Source of the DNA: Gluconacetobacter tumulisoli
GTDB taxonomy: Bacteria > Pseudomonadota > Alphaproteobacteria > Acetobacterales > Acetobacteraceae
Direction of reading: 5' to 3'
Assembly (NCBI RefSeq): GCF_014174155.1
Contig: NZ_JABEQM010000014.1
Coordinates: 30,088 to 94,087 of the forward strand
DNA: 64,000 bases
The notes under the pieces are model-generated. The model ran no database searches, was not told the DNA's origin, and was given only the letters and a program-made list of their open reading frames with translations. This document shows positions 1 through 11,188 of this stretch, piece after piece. Numbering within the stretch: the stretch's first letter is position 1; each line of letters opens with the position of its first letter. A program made the translations under genes and the position numbers.

Positions 1-243
1 GGTCTTGTATTCGATCAGCTTTTCCGTGCCGCGATGCAGCAGGCCGATATGCGGAATGGCGCGGGCGACGACCTCCCCTTCCATTTCCAGCACCAGGCGC
101 AGCACGCCATGGGCGGACGGATGCTGGGGGCCGAAATTCAGGGCATGGGAATCGATCTCGACCGTGCGGGTCTCGGCCCTGGCGGCCGCATCGGCCGGCA
201 GCAGGGAGTCCGGGATATCCTTGTGAAGGACAATGTCGCTCAT
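1..243 (-). CDS. nuoD: NADH-quinone oxidoreductase subunit D (NuoD), partial
   Basis: N-terminal 81 codons of the 49-kDa-type subunit of respiratory complex I; the rest lies beyond the left edge. The visible part holds the [15 protein letters not shown] stretch and the [16 protein letters not shown] stretch typical of NuoD, which helps form the quinone-binding pocket at the junction of the peripheral arm and the membrane. The ATG at 241-243 follows nuoC by 31 nt on the same strand. NuoC and NuoD are separate genes here, not a fused NuoCD. Identification is firm although the gene is truncated by the window. Confidence 0.95.
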   Translation of the reverse strand, partial: MSDIVLHKDIPDSLLPADAAARAETRTVEIDSHALNFGPQHPSAHGVLRLVLEMEGEVVARAIPHIGLLHRGTEKLIEYKT

Positions 244-274
244 CGTCCGGCTCCCTTCAGCTTGGGTGTCCCGA

Positions 275-940
275 TCATCGCGGCAACTTCAGTCCCTGGC
301 GGGATTCGTGCGCCTTCTCGTCGCCCGGAAGGGTCAGGATGCCTTCCCAGGGCGATTCGAAATCGAAATTGCGGAAATCCTGCGTCAGCCTGACGGGCTC
401 GTAGACAACCTGGCGCCGGTCCTCGTCGTATCGCACCTCGACATAGCCGGTCAGCGGGAAGTCCTTGCGCAGCGGATGCCCCTCGAACCCGTAATCGGTC
501 AGGATCCGGCGCAAATCCGGCTGGCCGGAGAACAGGACGCCGAACAGATCGTAGCATTCGCGCTCCCACCACGTAGCAGCGGCCCACAGATGATGGACCG
601 ACGGCACCGGCGACGTTTCGTCGGTCGTGACGATCACGCGAATCCGATGGTTAAGCGACACCGACAGCAAATTGTAGACGACGTCGAATCGCTCGGCCCG
701 TTCGGGGAAATCCACCCCGCACAGATCCATCATCTGCTCGCAGGCATAGCGCGGGTCGTCGCGCAACAGAGTCATCAGGGCGATCAACTGGTCACGCGTG
801 GTGCGCACCACCAGTTCCCCTCCCTCGATCGCCGCAGAGCGGATGCCCGGCACGGCGGTGGACAACGCGAACGCCAGGGATCCCAGGGTCCCGCGTGCCC
901 GGGTCGCCCCGGACATCAGATCGTTTCCGATATCAGCCAC
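275..940 (-). CDS. nuoC: NADH-quinone oxidoreductase subunit C (NuoC)
   Basis: 221-residue 30-kDa-type subunit of complex I, part of the peripheral arm that links the iron-sulfur chain to the quinone module. The family signature [20 protein letters not shown], followed by [17 protein letters not shown], is intact. The N terminus overlaps the end of nuoB by 8 nt and nuoD follows 31 nt later, so it sits within the nuoABCD transcription unit. The C-terminal extension ending near [12 protein letters not shown] is the usual length for alphaproteobacteria. No anomaly seen. Confidence 0.96.
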   Translation of the reverse strand: MADIGNDLMSGATRARGTLGSLAFALSTAVPGIRSAAIEGGELVVRTTRDQLIALMTLLRDDPRYACEQMMDLCGVDFPERAERFDVVYNLLSVSLNHRIRVIVTTDETSPVPSVHHLWAAATWWERECYDLFGVLFSGQPDLRRILTDYGFEGHPLRKDFPLTGYVEVRYDEDRRQVVYEPVRLTQDFRNFDFESPWEGILTLPGDEKAHESRQGLKLPR

Positions 941-1508
941 GGAGAATCGTCCCTGTCCTGCGGATTTTCTTCTGCAATTGCAGGATGCCGTAGATCAGGG
1001 CCTCGGCCGTCGGCGGGCACCCGGGGACATAGACATCCACCGGAACGATCCGGTCGCATCCGCGCACCACGGAATAGGAATAATGGTAATAGCCGCCGCC
1101 ATTGGCGCAGGATCCCATCGAAATGACCCAGCGCGGCTCGGCCATCTGGTCGTAGACCCGGCGCAGGGCCGGCGCCATCTTGTTGGTCAGCGTGCCGGCG
1201 ACGATCATCACGTCCGACTGGCGCGGCGACCCGCGGGGAATGATGCCCATGCGGTCCAGATCATAGCGCGGCATGTAGGCGTGGATCATCTCCACCGCGC
1301 AGCAGGCCAGGCCGAAGGACATCGGCCACAGGCTGCCCGTCCGTCCCCAGTTCACCAGCTTGTCGAGATTGGCGACGACGAAACCCTTTTCGGTGATCTC
1401 ACCGGTGATGCCCTTGATGACGGCGTCCTGTTCCGGTCCCGGCGGCAGCATTTCCCGGTTCCAGGCAATGGCATCCTGCCCCTCGCCCGTCGCTTTGGCG
1501 GTGCTCAT
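933..1508 (-). CDS. nuoB: NADH-quinone oxidoreductase subunit B (NuoB)
   Basis: 191-residue complex I subunit that binds the terminal [4Fe-4S] cluster N2, which passes electrons to quinone. The four expected ligands are present: adjacent Cys69-Cys70 (LACCAVEM), Cys134 (MGSCANGG) and Cys164 ([11 protein letters not shown]). I start it at the ATG ending at 1508, which has GGAGAG about 5 nt upstream. A longer in-frame start 21 nt upstream adds MRGGETR, part of which is the ribosome-binding site, so it is unlikely. It lies 25 nt after nuoA and overlaps nuoC by 8 nt. Confidence 0.96.
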   Translation of the reverse strand: MSTAKATGEGQDAIAWNREMLPPGPEQDAVIKGITGEITEKGFVVANLDKLVNWGRTGSLWPMSFGLACCAVEMIHAYMPRYDLDRMGIIPRGSPRQSDVMIVAGTLTNKMAPALRRVYDQMAEPRWVISMGSCANGGGYYHYSYSVVRGCDRIVPVDVYVPGCPPTAEALIYGILQLQKKIRRTGTILRG

Positions 1509-1533
1509 GCGTGTCTCTCCTCCGCGCACGTCC

Positions 1534-1899
1534 TCAATCCCAGTCCAGTGCGCCCTTGCACCATTCGTAGATGAACCCGACCGTCAGGATGCCCAGGAAC
1601 CCCATCATGGACAGGAAGCCGAACAGGCCGATCCGCGACAGGCTGACCGCCCAGGGAAACAGGAAGGCGACCTCGAGGTCGAAGATGATGAACAGGATCG
1701 CGACAAGATAGAAGCGCACATCGAAACGACGCCGCGCGTCATCGAAGGCCTCGAATCCACATTCGTAGGCCGAAACCTTCTCCGCATAGGGCTTCTGGTG
1801 CCCGAACAGCAGGGAGCTTCCCAACATCGCGCCGGCAATGACGACGGCGATCACAGCGAAGACAAGGATCGGAAAGTAATCCGCGATGACGGACTGCAT
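1534..1899 (-). CDS. nuoA: NADH-quinone oxidoreductase subunit A (NuoA)
   Basis: First gene of the complex I operon; 121-residue membrane subunit. Three hydrophobic spans are visible (around residues 9-29, 62-82 and 90-110). The conserved loop [20 protein letters not shown] holds the Cys that reports the active/deactive state in mitochondria. The start chosen is the ATG at 1897-1899 preceded by GGGGAAG; an upstream in-frame ATG at 1929 would add [10 protein letters not shown], which includes that ribosome-binding site. The leader upstream contains a perfect stem-loop (1964-1985). Confidence 0.94.
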   Translation of the reverse strand: MQSVIADYFPILVFAVIAVVIAGAMLGSSLLFGHQKPYAEKVSAYECGFEAFDDARRRFDVRFYLVAILFIIFDLEVAFLFPWAVSLSRIGLFGFLSMMGFLGILTVGFIYEWCKGALDWD

Positions 1900-1963
1900 G
1901 ATGCTTCCCCTGACCTGGTGGCACGCCATTCGGCGTCATGACGAAACAGGGCTTCGACATGCA

Positions 1964-1985
1964 GGAAGGTTAGACCCAACCTTCC
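1964..1985 (-). promoter_or_regulatory. stem-loop in the nuoA leader
   Basis: GGAAGGTT and AACCTTCC form a perfect 8-bp stem around a 6-nt loop, centred about 75 nt upstream of the nuoA start. It has no T tract, so it is not a classic terminator. It could be a leader RNA structure or an operator; the sequence alone does not decide. I could not identify a convincing promoter in 1900-2155. Confidence 0.35.
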
Positions 1986-2136
1986 GATGCGAACAGTGTG
2001 CGATGCACCATGGGGATAGGAACATTACCGTGATGACGGGGAAACGTTACACGGATACGCGCGTTAACCGCGAATTACTTTCGCCGGCCCGGGGTTTTCA
2101 TTTGATTATTGGGGCGGAAAGTAATTTTCCGAACAT

Positions 2137-2155
2137 ACGGTCGACAAGACGACCG
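2137..2155 (-). terminator. possible terminator stem-loop after tRNA-Asp
   Basis: ACGGTCG and CGACCGT pair around a 6-nt loop; the last pair would use the terminal A of the tRNA CCA. A second AT-rich hairpin (CGGAAA/TTTCCG, 2115-2131) follows. No long T tract is present, so this could be a processing or termination signal for the tRNA transcript. Low certainty. Confidence 0.3.
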
Positions 2156-2232
<77 letters not shown>

Positions 2233-2339
2233 GAAGGCGTGAGGCGGTGTTTAGCCATCCCCCCCGATCACGTCAACCGACGCGACGGAAGTTTTTGGCG
2301 CTGCCCCCCATGGAGCGGATCCATCGGGACTGAATATCG

Positions 2340-2414
2340 TGGTGGGCGATGACGGGATCGAACCGCCGACCCTCTCGGTGTAAACGAGACGCTCTACCGC
2401 TGAGCTAATCGCCC
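2340..2414 (-). tRNA. tRNA-Val (TAC)
   Basis: 75-nt minus-strand cloverleaf: acceptor GGGCGAT pairs with ATCGCCC, the anticodon stem TCTCG/CGAGA encloses TTTACAC (anticodon TAC), the T loop is GGTTCGATCCC, and CCA is encoded. It precedes tRNA-Asp on the same strand and follows the HU gene, so the two tRNAs may be cotranscribed. Confidence 0.96.
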
Positions 2415-2495
2415 GCAAGACGGGGTATGCAAGACAGGAGGACCATGACGCGGCGCCAGGCCGGCATGGCCCCCCTTTTCGAAATCAGCGCGTGA

Positions 2496-2780
2496 TCAGC
2501 TCACGGCTTCCTTCAGGTTCTTGCCCGGCTTGAAACGGACGGAGGTGGACGCCGGAATGTCGATTTCCTCACCCGTGCGGGGATTGCGGCCCTTGGCAGC
2601 CTTGCGCGTCGCGGTGACGAACGTTCCGAAGCCGACCAGACGGACCTCCTGCTTCTTGGACAGGGCCTTCTCGATCGCGCTGAACACGGCATCGACCACT
2701 TCGCCCGCCTTCGCCTTCGGCAGATCGGCGTCGTCGGCCACAGCGGCGACGAGTTCCTGCTTGTTAAGTGGCTTCTCCAT
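2496..2780 (-). CDS. hupB: DNA-binding protein HU
   Basis: 94-residue histone-like protein that bends DNA and organises the nucleoid. Visible features: N-terminal dimerisation helices (MEKPLNKQELVAAVADDADL), the GFGTFVTATRKA strand and the GRNPRTGEEIDIPAS arm with the conserved proline that intercalates into DNA. The start at 2780 has AAGAAAGG about 5 nt upstream; a longer frame to 2837 reads Arg-rich sequence that is not part of the family. It lies downstream of lon on the same strand after a 161-nt gap, an arrangement common in proteobacteria. Confidence 0.95.
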   Translation of the reverse strand: MEKPLNKQELVAAVADDADLPKAKAGEVVDAVFSAIEKALSKKQEVRLVGFGTFVTATRKAAKGRNPRTGEEIDIPASTSVRFKPGKNLKEAVS

Positions 2781-2941
2781 TTTACGCCTTTCTTTAGCTG
2801 CGCGCGCGCCGGGACCAGATGATCGCCTGCGCCGCATTGCGCCGCACTATGCAGCCGTTTCCCGTCGCGTCAACCGACCTTCCCCCCCGATCCGGCGGTA
2901 AACTCCGACAAACCGGGGGGGCTGGTGCGTTTTTGACACAT

Positions 2942-5437
2942 TCAATGCGGCAGGGATGAGGCAGCCATTCCCGCAGCCGATGCCGGGGCGACAGGCTCGG
3001 GCGCTTCGGTCCATTCAATCGGCTCGGGGCGCGTGACCAGCGCCTGCCCGATCACTTCATCGACATGGGCAACCGGCAGGATCGTCAGGTTTTTCTTCAC
3101 CGCCTCCGGTATGTCCACCAGGTCCTTTTCGTTGTCCTTGGGGATGAAGACCGTCTTGATGCCCGCGCGGTGCGCGGCCAACAGCTTCTCCTTCAGGCCG
3201 CCGATGGCCAGGACCCGGCCGCGCAGCGTGATCTCGCCCGTCATCGCCACGTCGCGTCGGACCGGAATTCCCGTCAGGACGCTGACCAGCGACGTCGCCA
3301 TCGCGATTCCCGCCGACGGCCCGTCCTTCGGCGTCGCGCCCTCGGGCACGTGGACATGCAGGTCGCGCTTCTCGAACAGGGTCGGCTTGATGCCGAACGT
3401 CACCGACCGGCTCCGGACATAGGACAGGGCTGCCGCCACGCTTTCCTGCATGACGTCGCCCAGCTTGCCCGTCTGCTTGATCGCGCCCTTGCCGGGCACC
3501 ATCACGCTTTCGATGGTCAAGATCTCGCCGCCCACCTCGGTCCAGGCCAGGCCGGTCACGACGCCGACCATGTCCTCGGCTTCGGTCTCACCATAGCGGA
3601 ACCGCTTCACCCCGGCATATTTCTCCAGGTTGCTGGAGGTGATGGCGACCTTCTTGGCCTTGCCGGCAACGATCTCGCGTACCGCCTTGCGGGCCAGGGT
3701 CGCGATCTCGCGCTCCAGGTTCCGCACACCGGCCTCGCGGGTGTAGCTGCGGACCAGTTCGCGCAACGCGTCGTCGCTGACCGACCATTCGTCCGCGCGC
3801 AGGCTGTGGGCCTCGCCCTGCTTGCCCAGAAGATGCCGCTTGGCGATCTCCACCTTCTCGTCCTCGGTGTAGCCCGACAGACGGATGACCTCCATCCGGT
3901 CCAGCAGGGGCTGCGGCATGTTCAGGCTGTTGGCCGTGGTGACGAACATGACGTCGGACAGGTCGTAATCCACCTCCAGGTAATGGTCGGCGAAAGTGGA
4001 ATTCTGCTCGGGATCCAGGACCTCCAGCAGCGCCGAGGACGGGTCCCCGCGCCAGTCGGCGCCCAGCTTGTCGATCTCGTCCAGCAGGAACAGCGGGTTG
4101 GACGACTTGGCCTTCTTCATGCCCTGGATGATCTTGCCGGGCATCGAACCGATATAGGTACGCCGGTGGCCACGGATCTCGGCCTCGTCCCGCACGCCGC
4201 CCAGGGACATCCGCACGTAATGCCGTCCGGTTGCCTTGGCGATCGAACGCGCCAGCGACGTCTTGCCGACGCCGGGCGGTCCCACGAGGCAGAGAATCGG
4301 CCCCTTGATCTTCTGCGCCCGGCTCTGGACCGCCAGATATTCCAGGATCCGCTCCTTGACCTTCTCCAGCCCGTAATGGTCGGTATCCAGCACCTTCTCG
4401 GCTTCCTGCAGGTCGCGCCGCACCTTCGAGCGCTTCTTCCACGGAATGCTGACGATCCAGTCCAGATAATTGCGCACCACGGTCGATTCGGCCGACATCG
4501 GGCTCATGGTCCGCAGCTTCTTCAGCTCGGCCAGCGCCTTGTCACGCGCTTCCTTGGGCAGGCGGGTCTTGGCGATCCGCTCTTCCATTTCGGCGGCTTC
4601 GTCCTTGCCTTCCTCGCCCTCGCCCAGTTCCTTCTGGATCGCCTTCAGCTGCTCGTTCAGATAGTACTCGCGCTGCGTCTTCTCCATCTGCCGCTTGACG
4701 CGGTTGCGGATGCGCTTTTCGACCTGCAGGACGCCGATTTCGGCCTCCATATGCGCGAACACACGTTCCAGCCTGGCATTGACGCCGGGAATTTCCAGGA
4801 TTTCCTGCTTCTCGGCGATCTTCAGGTTCAGATGGCTGGCGATCGTGTCAGCAAGCTTCGACAGGTCCTCGATCTGGTTCAGCGAGACCAGGACCTCGGG
4901 CGCGATCTTCTTGTTCAGCTTGATATACTGTTCGAACTGCGACACCACTGTGCGGCCCAGGGCCTCACCCTCGCTGCCGGACGCCGGGTCTTCCTCGACC
5001 GGCTCGATCTCGGCCTCGAAATGGCCGTCGATATCGTGCAGCGCGGTGATGCGCGCCCGGCGCCCACCTTCGACCAGCACCTTCACCGTGCCGTCGGGCA
5101 ACTTCAGCAATTGCAGGATCGTCGAGACGGTGCCGTAGCGATAGATGTCCTCGGCCGACGGATCGTCCTGCGAGGCGTTCTTCTGCGCGACCAGCAGGAT
5201 CTGCTTGTCATGCTTGGTTACCGCCTCCAGCGCGCGGACCGATTTCTCGCGTCCGACGAACAGGGGGACAATCATATGGGGAAAGACGACGATGTCGCGC
5301 AGCGGCAGTACCGCCATCGTGTCGGCACCGGAGAGCGCGACCTCGTTGCCCTCGTCGACGGTTTCAGGACGGGGGGCGGTACCCTCCGCGTCCTGTGCAC
5401 CGGCAGGACCGCGATCAAGCCGTTCGGAATCGGGCAT
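2942..5437 (-). CDS. lon: ATP-dependent protease Lon
   Basis: 831-residue AAA+ serine protease that degrades misfolded and regulatory proteins in the cytoplasm. Domain order: N-terminal LON substrate-binding domain (about 30-240, starting [21 protein letters not shown]), coiled middle region, AAA+ module with Walker A GPPGVGKT at residues 386-393 and Walker [10 protein letters not shown], then the protease domain with the Ser-Lys dyad: Ser708 in DGPSAG and the Lys in GGLKEK about 43 residues later. The start at 5437 has AGGAGG 8 nt upstream; the 42-nt longer frame is not supported. HU follows downstream and clpX precedes it. Confidence 0.97.
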   Translation of the reverse strand: MPDSERLDRGPAGAQDAEGTAPRPETVDEGNEVALSGADTMAVLPLRDIVVFPHMIVPLFVGREKSVRALEAVTKHDKQILLVAQKNASQDDPSAEDIYRYGTVSTILQLLKLPDGTVKVLVEGGRRARITALHDIDGHFEAEIEPVEEDPASGSEGEALGRTVVSQFEQYIKLNKKIAPEVLVSLNQIEDLSKLADTIASHLNLKIAEKQEILEIPGVNARLERVFAHMEAEIGVLQVEKRIRNRVKRQMEKTQREYYLNEQLKAIQKELGEGEEGKDEAAEMEERIAKTRLPKEARDKALAELKKLRTMSPMSAESTVVRNYLDWIVSIPWKKRSKVRRDLQEAEKVLDTDHYGLEKVKERILEYLAVQSRAQKIKGPILCLVGPPGVGKTSLARSIAKATGRHYVRMSLGGVRDEAEIRGHRRTYIGSMPGKIIQGMKKAKSSNPLFLLDEIDKLGADWRGDPSSALLEVLDPEQNSTFADHYLEVDYDLSDVMFVTTANSLNMPQPLLDRMEVIRLSGYTEDEKVEIAKRHLLGKQGEAHSLRADEWSVSDDALRELVRSYTREAGVRNLEREIATLARKAVREIVAGKAKKVAITSSNLEKYAGVKRFRYGETEAEDMVGVVTGLAWTEVGGEILTIESVMVPGKGAIKQTGKLGDVMQESVAAALSYVRSRSVTFGIKPTLFEKRDLHVHVPEGATPKDGPSAGIAMATSLVSVLTGIPVRRDVAMTGEITLRGRVLAIGGLKEKLLAAHRAGIKTVFIPKDNEKDLVDIPEAVKKNLTILPVAHVDEVIGQALVTRPEPIEWTEAPEPVAPASAAGMAASSLPH

Positions 5438-5648
5438 GTAGTTTGACCTCCTGAAGGACGATCCCGGGCCGGCATCCACAAAAGGCCTGCTCCGCCCGGC
5501 GTGTCACATTTGCGACCACTCAAGACACCATGTCGTCATGCGGAACCGTAACGGCAAGGTCCCGGGGCGATATGGAAGACGACAGGACAAACCGGCCCCT
5601 CCCGGGGCGGCACGCCGCCGCCGGGATTTCGGGCCGATCCGGAAAGGC

Positions 5649-6908
<1,260 letters not shown>

Positions 6909-7045
6909 AACCGCTCCTACCCCCGGCGTTCCAGGGCGCATCGCGCCCGGACCGGGATCGAAAATCCTGCCTCAGGTCAGGGCCTGCTTCAACCCTGCCC
7001 AAGCAGACGGACGCCGCCAAGACAAAAAAGCGCGCCCGCTTTCCC

Positions 7046-7684
7046 TCAACTCTTGGCCGGGGACGGGGCCGCGTGGTTGCGCACCACCTCGTCCACGATG
7101 CCGAAGGCCTGCGCCTCCTCGGCCGACATGTAGCTGTCGCGCTCCAGTCGGCGCTCGATATCCTCGAGCGACTGGCCGGTATGGGTCTCGTAGATCTCGT
7201 TCAGGCGCTGGCGGATCGTCAGGATCTCGCGCGCCTGGATCTCGATGTCGCTGGCCTGCCCCTGCGCGCCGCCCGAAGGCTGGTGCACCATCACGCGCGC
7301 GTTCGGCAGGGCGAAGCGACGCCCCTTCTCACCGCCCGCCAGCAGCAACGACCCCATCGACGCCGCCTGCCCGATGCACACGGTGCTGACGGGGCTGCGG
7401 ATATACTGCATGGTATCGTAGATCGCGAGCCCGGCCGACACCACGCCGCCCGGGCTGTTGATGTAGAACGAGATCTCCTTGGTGGGGTTCACGCTCTCGA
7501 GATACAAAAGCTGCGCCGACACCAGGGAGGCAACCTGGTCGTAGACCGGCCCGGTCAGGAAGATGATCCGTTCCTGCAGCAGGCGGGAATAAATATCGAA
7601 GGCCCGTTCCCCGCGGGAGGTCTGCTCGACCACCATGGGTACTAGGGCGTTGCTGAAGATCTCCACGGGATCCCGATCCCTCAT
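7046..7684 (-). CDS. clpP: ATP-dependent Clp protease proteolytic subunit ClpP
   Basis: 212-residue serine peptidase that forms the double-heptamer chamber served by ClpX. The catalytic triad is Ser109 (GQAASMGS), His134 (VMVHQPSGG) and Asp183 (ERDSYM). The start at 7684 ([10 protein letters not shown]) has a GGGAATTGAG ribosome-binding region. The 78-nt longer frame begins with sequence atypical of the family. A short N-terminal propeptide is likely, as in other ClpP proteins. It lies between tig and clpX. Confidence 0.97.
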   Translation of the reverse strand: MRDRDPVEIFSNALVPMVVEQTSRGERAFDIYSRLLQERIIFLTGPVYDQVASLVSAQLLYLESVNPTKEISFYINSPGGVVSAGLAIYDTMQYIRSPVSTVCIGQAASMGSLLLAGGEKGRRFALPNARVMVHQPSGGAQGQASDIEIQAREILTIRQRLNEIYETHTGQSLEDIERRLERDSYMSAEEAQAFGIVDEVVRNHAAPSPAKS

Positions 7685-7862
7685 AGTCTCAATTCCCGTT
7701 CCTGAAACGCGAAGACCCGACGCACCGTCCCCGTAACATCCTGGGCGCCGATTTGACGGCATCGGACGGGGGGCAGTGGCCGGGTCGTTCCCCGGTTACC
7801 CTGAACAAGATAGAGATAAACCGCGCGGATACCACCCCACCGCCATCATTTCACGGCGATAA

Positions 7863-7897
7863 TTCCGGGGCCGCGCGGCCGATCCCCGGCCCCGGAA
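7863..7897 (-). terminator. terminator-like stem-loop downstream of tig
   Basis: TTCCGGGGCCG and CGGCCCCGGAA form a perfect 11-bp stem around a 13-nt loop, 44 nt beyond the tig stop on the minus strand, followed by TTAT. A second short hairpin (CCCGCG/CGCGGG) lies between it and the stop. The position suits termination of tig before clpP. Confidence 0.5.
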
Positions 7898-7940
7898 CCC
7901 CGCGAATCGCGGGCCGGAGCCGTCCACAGGGTTCGGGCGA

Positions 7941-9275
7941 TCAGAGATCCGCGGGCGGAATCTCGGCCAGTTCCTCGGGCGTCACGTCCTTGTCCTCGAC
8001 GGTCGCGAGTTCGATCACGTAGTCGACGACCTTGTTCTCGAAGATCGGGCCGCGCAGGCTCTCGGCGGCCTGCGGGTTCTTGCGGAAGAACTCGAACACC
8101 GCCTGTTCCTGGCCCGGATAGCGCATCGCCTCGGCACGGATGGCCTGCAGCATCTCGTCCTGCGTCACGCTGATGGCGTTGACGCGGCCGATCTCGGCCA
8201 GCAGAAGGCCCAGCTTCACCCGGCGTTCCGCGATCTTGCGGTAGTCGGAACGCAGGGTTTCCTCGTCCTTCTCCTTGTCCTCGTCGTCCATCTGGCCGGC
8301 CTTGCGATCGGACTCGACGCGCTGCCAGATCTGGGCGAACTCGGCCTCGACCATGCCCTGCGGGGCCTCGAAATCGGTCTTTTCGGCCAGCGCGTCCAGC
8401 AGCTCGCGCTTGATGCGCAGCCGCGACAGCTGCTCGTATTCCTGCTCGACCTGCTTGGTGATCAGCTCGCGGACCTGCTCCAGCCCCTCGAAGCCGATCT
8501 TCTTCGCCAGGTCGTCGTCGATCGCGACATCGACCGGACGCTTCAGCTCCTTCGCCGTGATGTCGAAGGTGGCTTCCTTGCCGGCCAGGTTCTCGGCCGA
8601 ATAATCGGCCGGGAAAGTCACGGTGATCACCTTCTCCTCGCCCGGGGACATGCCCTCGATCTGCTCGGCGAAGCCGGGGATGAAGCCCGCGCCACCGATC
8701 TCGACGGTCACGTCCTGCGCGGTGCCGCCGTCGAAGGCCACGCCGTCGACCTTGCCGACGAAATCGACCACGACCACGTCACCCTGGGCGGCGGGACGGA
8801 CTTCCTCGATGGCCTCGAAGCTGCGCTGGCGGCTGGCGATGTCCTTCAGCGCCTTGTCGACCGTCTCGGCATCCGGGGTCGCCTTCAGGCGGGTCAGGGT
8901 CAGGGTGGACAGGTCCGGCTGCGCGATCTCGGGCAGCAATTCCATCTCGACCTTGAATTCCAGATCGCCCGCGGCGGACTCGGCGTCCGACACCAGGTCG
9001 ACGCGCGGCTGGGTCGCCGGGCGCAGGCCACGCTCGTCCAGCAGCGCGCGCGTGGCGTCGCTGACCGCCTGCTCCAGCACTTCGCCCTGCACGGCGGCGC
9101 CGTAGCGCTGCTTGACGATGCTCATCGGCACCTTGCCGGGACGGAAGCCCGGCAGGCTCATCGATTGGCCCAGTTCCTTCAGGCGGGCCGTCCGCTTGCT
9201 CTCCAGGTCGCCGGAGGGCACGGTGACGGTGAACCCGCGCTTCAGGCCATCGGAAAGCGTTTCAGTAACCTGCAT
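7941..9275 (-). CDS. tig: trigger factor (ribosome-associated chaperone and prolyl isomerase)
   Basis: 444-residue chaperone that binds at the ribosomal exit tunnel. The ribosome-binding segment contains LPGFRPGKVPMSIVKQRYG (close to the GFRxGKxP signature). The FKBP-type isomerase domain lies near residues 160-240 (QGDVVVVDFVGKVDGVAFDGG), and the C-terminal helical substrate arms follow. The family normally starts MQV, so I use the ATG at 9273-9275; an ATG 12 nt upstream (MAWQMQV) has GAGAGG directly against it, which is too close for that start but suitably spaced for the one chosen. It heads the tig-clpP-clpX-lon-hup series. Confidence 0.95.
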   Translation of the reverse strand: MQVTETLSDGLKRGFTVTVPSGDLESKRTARLKELGQSMSLPGFRPGKVPMSIVKQRYGAAVQGEVLEQAVSDATRALLDERGLRPATQPRVDLVSDAESAAGDLEFKVEMELLPEIAQPDLSTLTLTRLKATPDAETVDKALKDIASRQRSFEAIEEVRPAAQGDVVVVDFVGKVDGVAFDGGTAQDVTVEIGGAGFIPGFAEQIEGMSPGEEKVITVTFPADYSAENLAGKEATFDITAKELKRPVDVAIDDDLAKKIGFEGLEQVRELITKQVEQEYEQLSRLRIKRELLDALAEKTDFEAPQGMVEAEFAQIWQRVESDRKAGQMDDEDKEKDEETLRSDYRKIAERRVKLGLLLAEIGRVNAISVTQDEMLQAIRAEAMRYPGQEQAVFEFFRKNPQAAESLRGPIFENKVVDYVIELATVEDKDVTPEELAEIPPADL

Positions 9276-9369
9276 CTGCCAGGCCATCCTCTCGGTCAGA
9301 ACTCTTGTAAAAAACGTGCATGACCCACCGGACCGGCGACGTCCACACGCAAAAGGCGATTGCCGGGGC

Positions 9370-9454
<85 letters not shown>

Positions 9455-9544
9455 ACGATGCCCGGGCCTCAAGCGCGCGGCTTTAGCGCACGCCGTCCGA
9501 TCCGGCAAGCCGACAATGCCGCGACCGGCGGCGCTTCCCGGGCG

Positions 9545-10993
9545 CTATTCCCCCACCGCCGGGGCCTGCCCCGCCAGCAGCGCCGCCCGTTCGCGCGCCG
9601 CCCCCAGGTGACGATCGAACTGTTCGGCCACCGGCCAGGGGCCGGCCTTCATCCCGGCCTCGCCATGCAACCAGACGCCGGCGCAGGCCGCCTGCCAGGC
9701 CTCCATGCCCGCCGCCAGCATCGTGGCGATCACCCCCGTCAGCGTGTCGCCCGATCCGGCGGTGGCCAGGGCGGTGGATGCGTGGCGGTTGATGGCGGCC
9801 CGTCCGTCGTGGGCGGCGATCACGGTATCCGGCCCTTTCAGCACGACCACCCCCCCGATCCGCACCGCCGCCGCGCGCGCGGCGGCCAGCCGGTCGGGGC
9901 CGGGCGCACCGAAGACCCGGGCGAATTCGCCGGCGTGCGGGGTGATCACCGCCGCCCCGCGCAGCAGGTCCGGCCGGTCCGCCGCCAGCAGGAACGCCCC
10001 GGCATCGGCCAGGACCGTCCGCCCCGCCCCCAGCAGCAGCGGCAGCGCACGCCCGACCTCGCCAACCTCCAGGCCCGGCCCACATACCCATACCGCGCGC
10101 CGATGGTCGGCCAGCAGCTCTTCCAGCCCCTGCCCGTCCACCACCAGCCCGGGATCACCCAGCCGGTACAGGTCGGCAGCATCCCCCGCCGCCAGCCGCA
10201 CCAGCCCGGCCCCGGCCGCCCGGGCGCCGGCCGCCGCCAGCCGGGCGGCCCCGGGCATCGACGCCCCCCCGCAGATGCTGACGACGCCGCGCGTATATTT
10301 ATGGCTGTCGGCCGCATCCGTCGGCACGTGCCACAGGCCCGGCTCGTTCCGCCAGGTTCGGACCGTCACCGCGTCCCATACCGCGTCCGGCATGCCGATA
10401 TCGGCCACCAACAGGCGGCCCAGCATATCCCGGCCTGGCAGCAGCAGATGCCCGGGCTTGGCGCGGACGAACGTGACCGTCATCTCGGCACGGGGGGCAT
10501 AGCCGCGCACCGCACCGGTCGCCCCGTCGATGCCGCTGGGCATGTCCACCGCAACGATGCGCCGCGCCGCGCCCAGCACCCGCGCCACGGCGTCATCGAT
10601 ATCGCGGCTCAGCCCCGCGCCGAACACGGCATCGACCACCAGGTCGGCCCGCGCGGCCTCGGCCGCCGCGAAGGGGACGACCGGCCCCCGCCACAGCGAC
10701 GCGGCCCGAGCCGCGTCGCCGCCTGGGCGCGGAGGCGACAGGGCGGCGACGGCGACGGGCCAGCCGGCCTCGGCCAGGCGGCGCGCGGTCACGTAGCCGT
10801 CCCCCCCGTTGCTGCCCGGCCCGCACAGCACCAGGACCCGGCATGGCGTGACATGCCGCAGCATGGCGCGTGCAACGGCACGCCCGGCATGTTCCATCAG
10901 GTCGCGCACCGGCACGATGCGGCTGGCGACGGCATCGATCTGCGCCATCTGCGCGGGGTCTGGAAGAAGAAGGGATGTGCTGGCCAGGTTCAT
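9545..10993 (-). CDS. nnr: bifunctional NAD(P)H-hydrate epimerase / ADP-dependent NAD(P)H-hydrate dehydratase
   Basis: 482-residue fusion that repairs damaged NAD(P)HX. The N-terminal YjeF_N epimerase half (about 1-210) contains LCGPGSNGGDGYVTARRL and the VDAVFGAGLSR segment. The C-terminal carbohydrate-kinase-like dehydratase half (about 220-482) contains KYTRGVVSICGG, VLKGPDTVIA and the signature ATAGSGDTLTGVI. The start at 10993 (MNLASTSLLLPD) is chosen because upstream in-frame codons read unconserved Trp/Arg-rich sequence. Same architecture as E. coli YjeF/Nnr. It diverges from the CopD-like gene across a 195-nt gap in which I see no clear promoter. Confidence 0.93.
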   Translation of the reverse strand: MNLASTSLLLPDPAQMAQIDAVASRIVPVRDLMEHAGRAVARAMLRHVTPCRVLVLCGPGSNGGDGYVTARRLAEAGWPVAVAALSPPRPGGDAARAASLWRGPVVPFAAAEAARADLVVDAVFGAGLSRDIDDAVARVLGAARRIVAVDMPSGIDGATGAVRGYAPRAEMTVTFVRAKPGHLLLPGRDMLGRLLVADIGMPDAVWDAVTVRTWRNEPGLWHVPTDAADSHKYTRGVVSICGGASMPGAARLAAAGARAAGAGLVRLAAGDAADLYRLGDPGLVVDGQGLEELLADHRRAVWVCGPGLEVGEVGRALPLLLGAGRTVLADAGAFLLAADRPDLLRGAAVITPHAGEFARVFGAPGPDRLAAARAAAVRIGGVVVLKGPDTVIAAHDGRAAINRHASTALATAGSGDTLTGVIATMLAAGMEAWQAACAGVWLHGEAGMKAGPWPVAEQFDRHLGAARERAALLAGQAPAVGE

Positions 10994-11188
10994 CGGAAGA
11001 TCAGACTCCGCTTGCCGTTCTGTTCGTACGATCCACCAGCACCGCCAGGACCTGAGGCCCGCCGCCGAAGCTTCGCTCGTGACGCGAATGGCTATCCCTT
11101 GCATGCCGGTCCGGAATTGGCGATCAAGCATATCATCGGCGCGCACGGCACGTCACGCGGGCCACCCTTCATTCCCAGCGGAGCAGAC

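Noticed and set aside
2064..2078. TTAA-N7-TTAC, resembling a CtrA site
   Set aside because: One mismatch in a short degenerate motif, between nuoA and tRNA genes with no cell-cycle gene nearby; chance is sufficient.
3065..5446. 793-codon open frame on the plus strand opposite lon
   Set aside because: It is antisense to lon with strong family conservation; long antisense frames are expected in GC-rich codon usage. Its translation is Gln/His/Arg/Leu-rich without domains.
9458..11188. 5' part of a 727-codon plus-strand frame that ends in the CopD-like gene
   Set aside because: Only the last 150 codons look like a real protein; the rest lies antisense to the NAD(P)HX repair gene.
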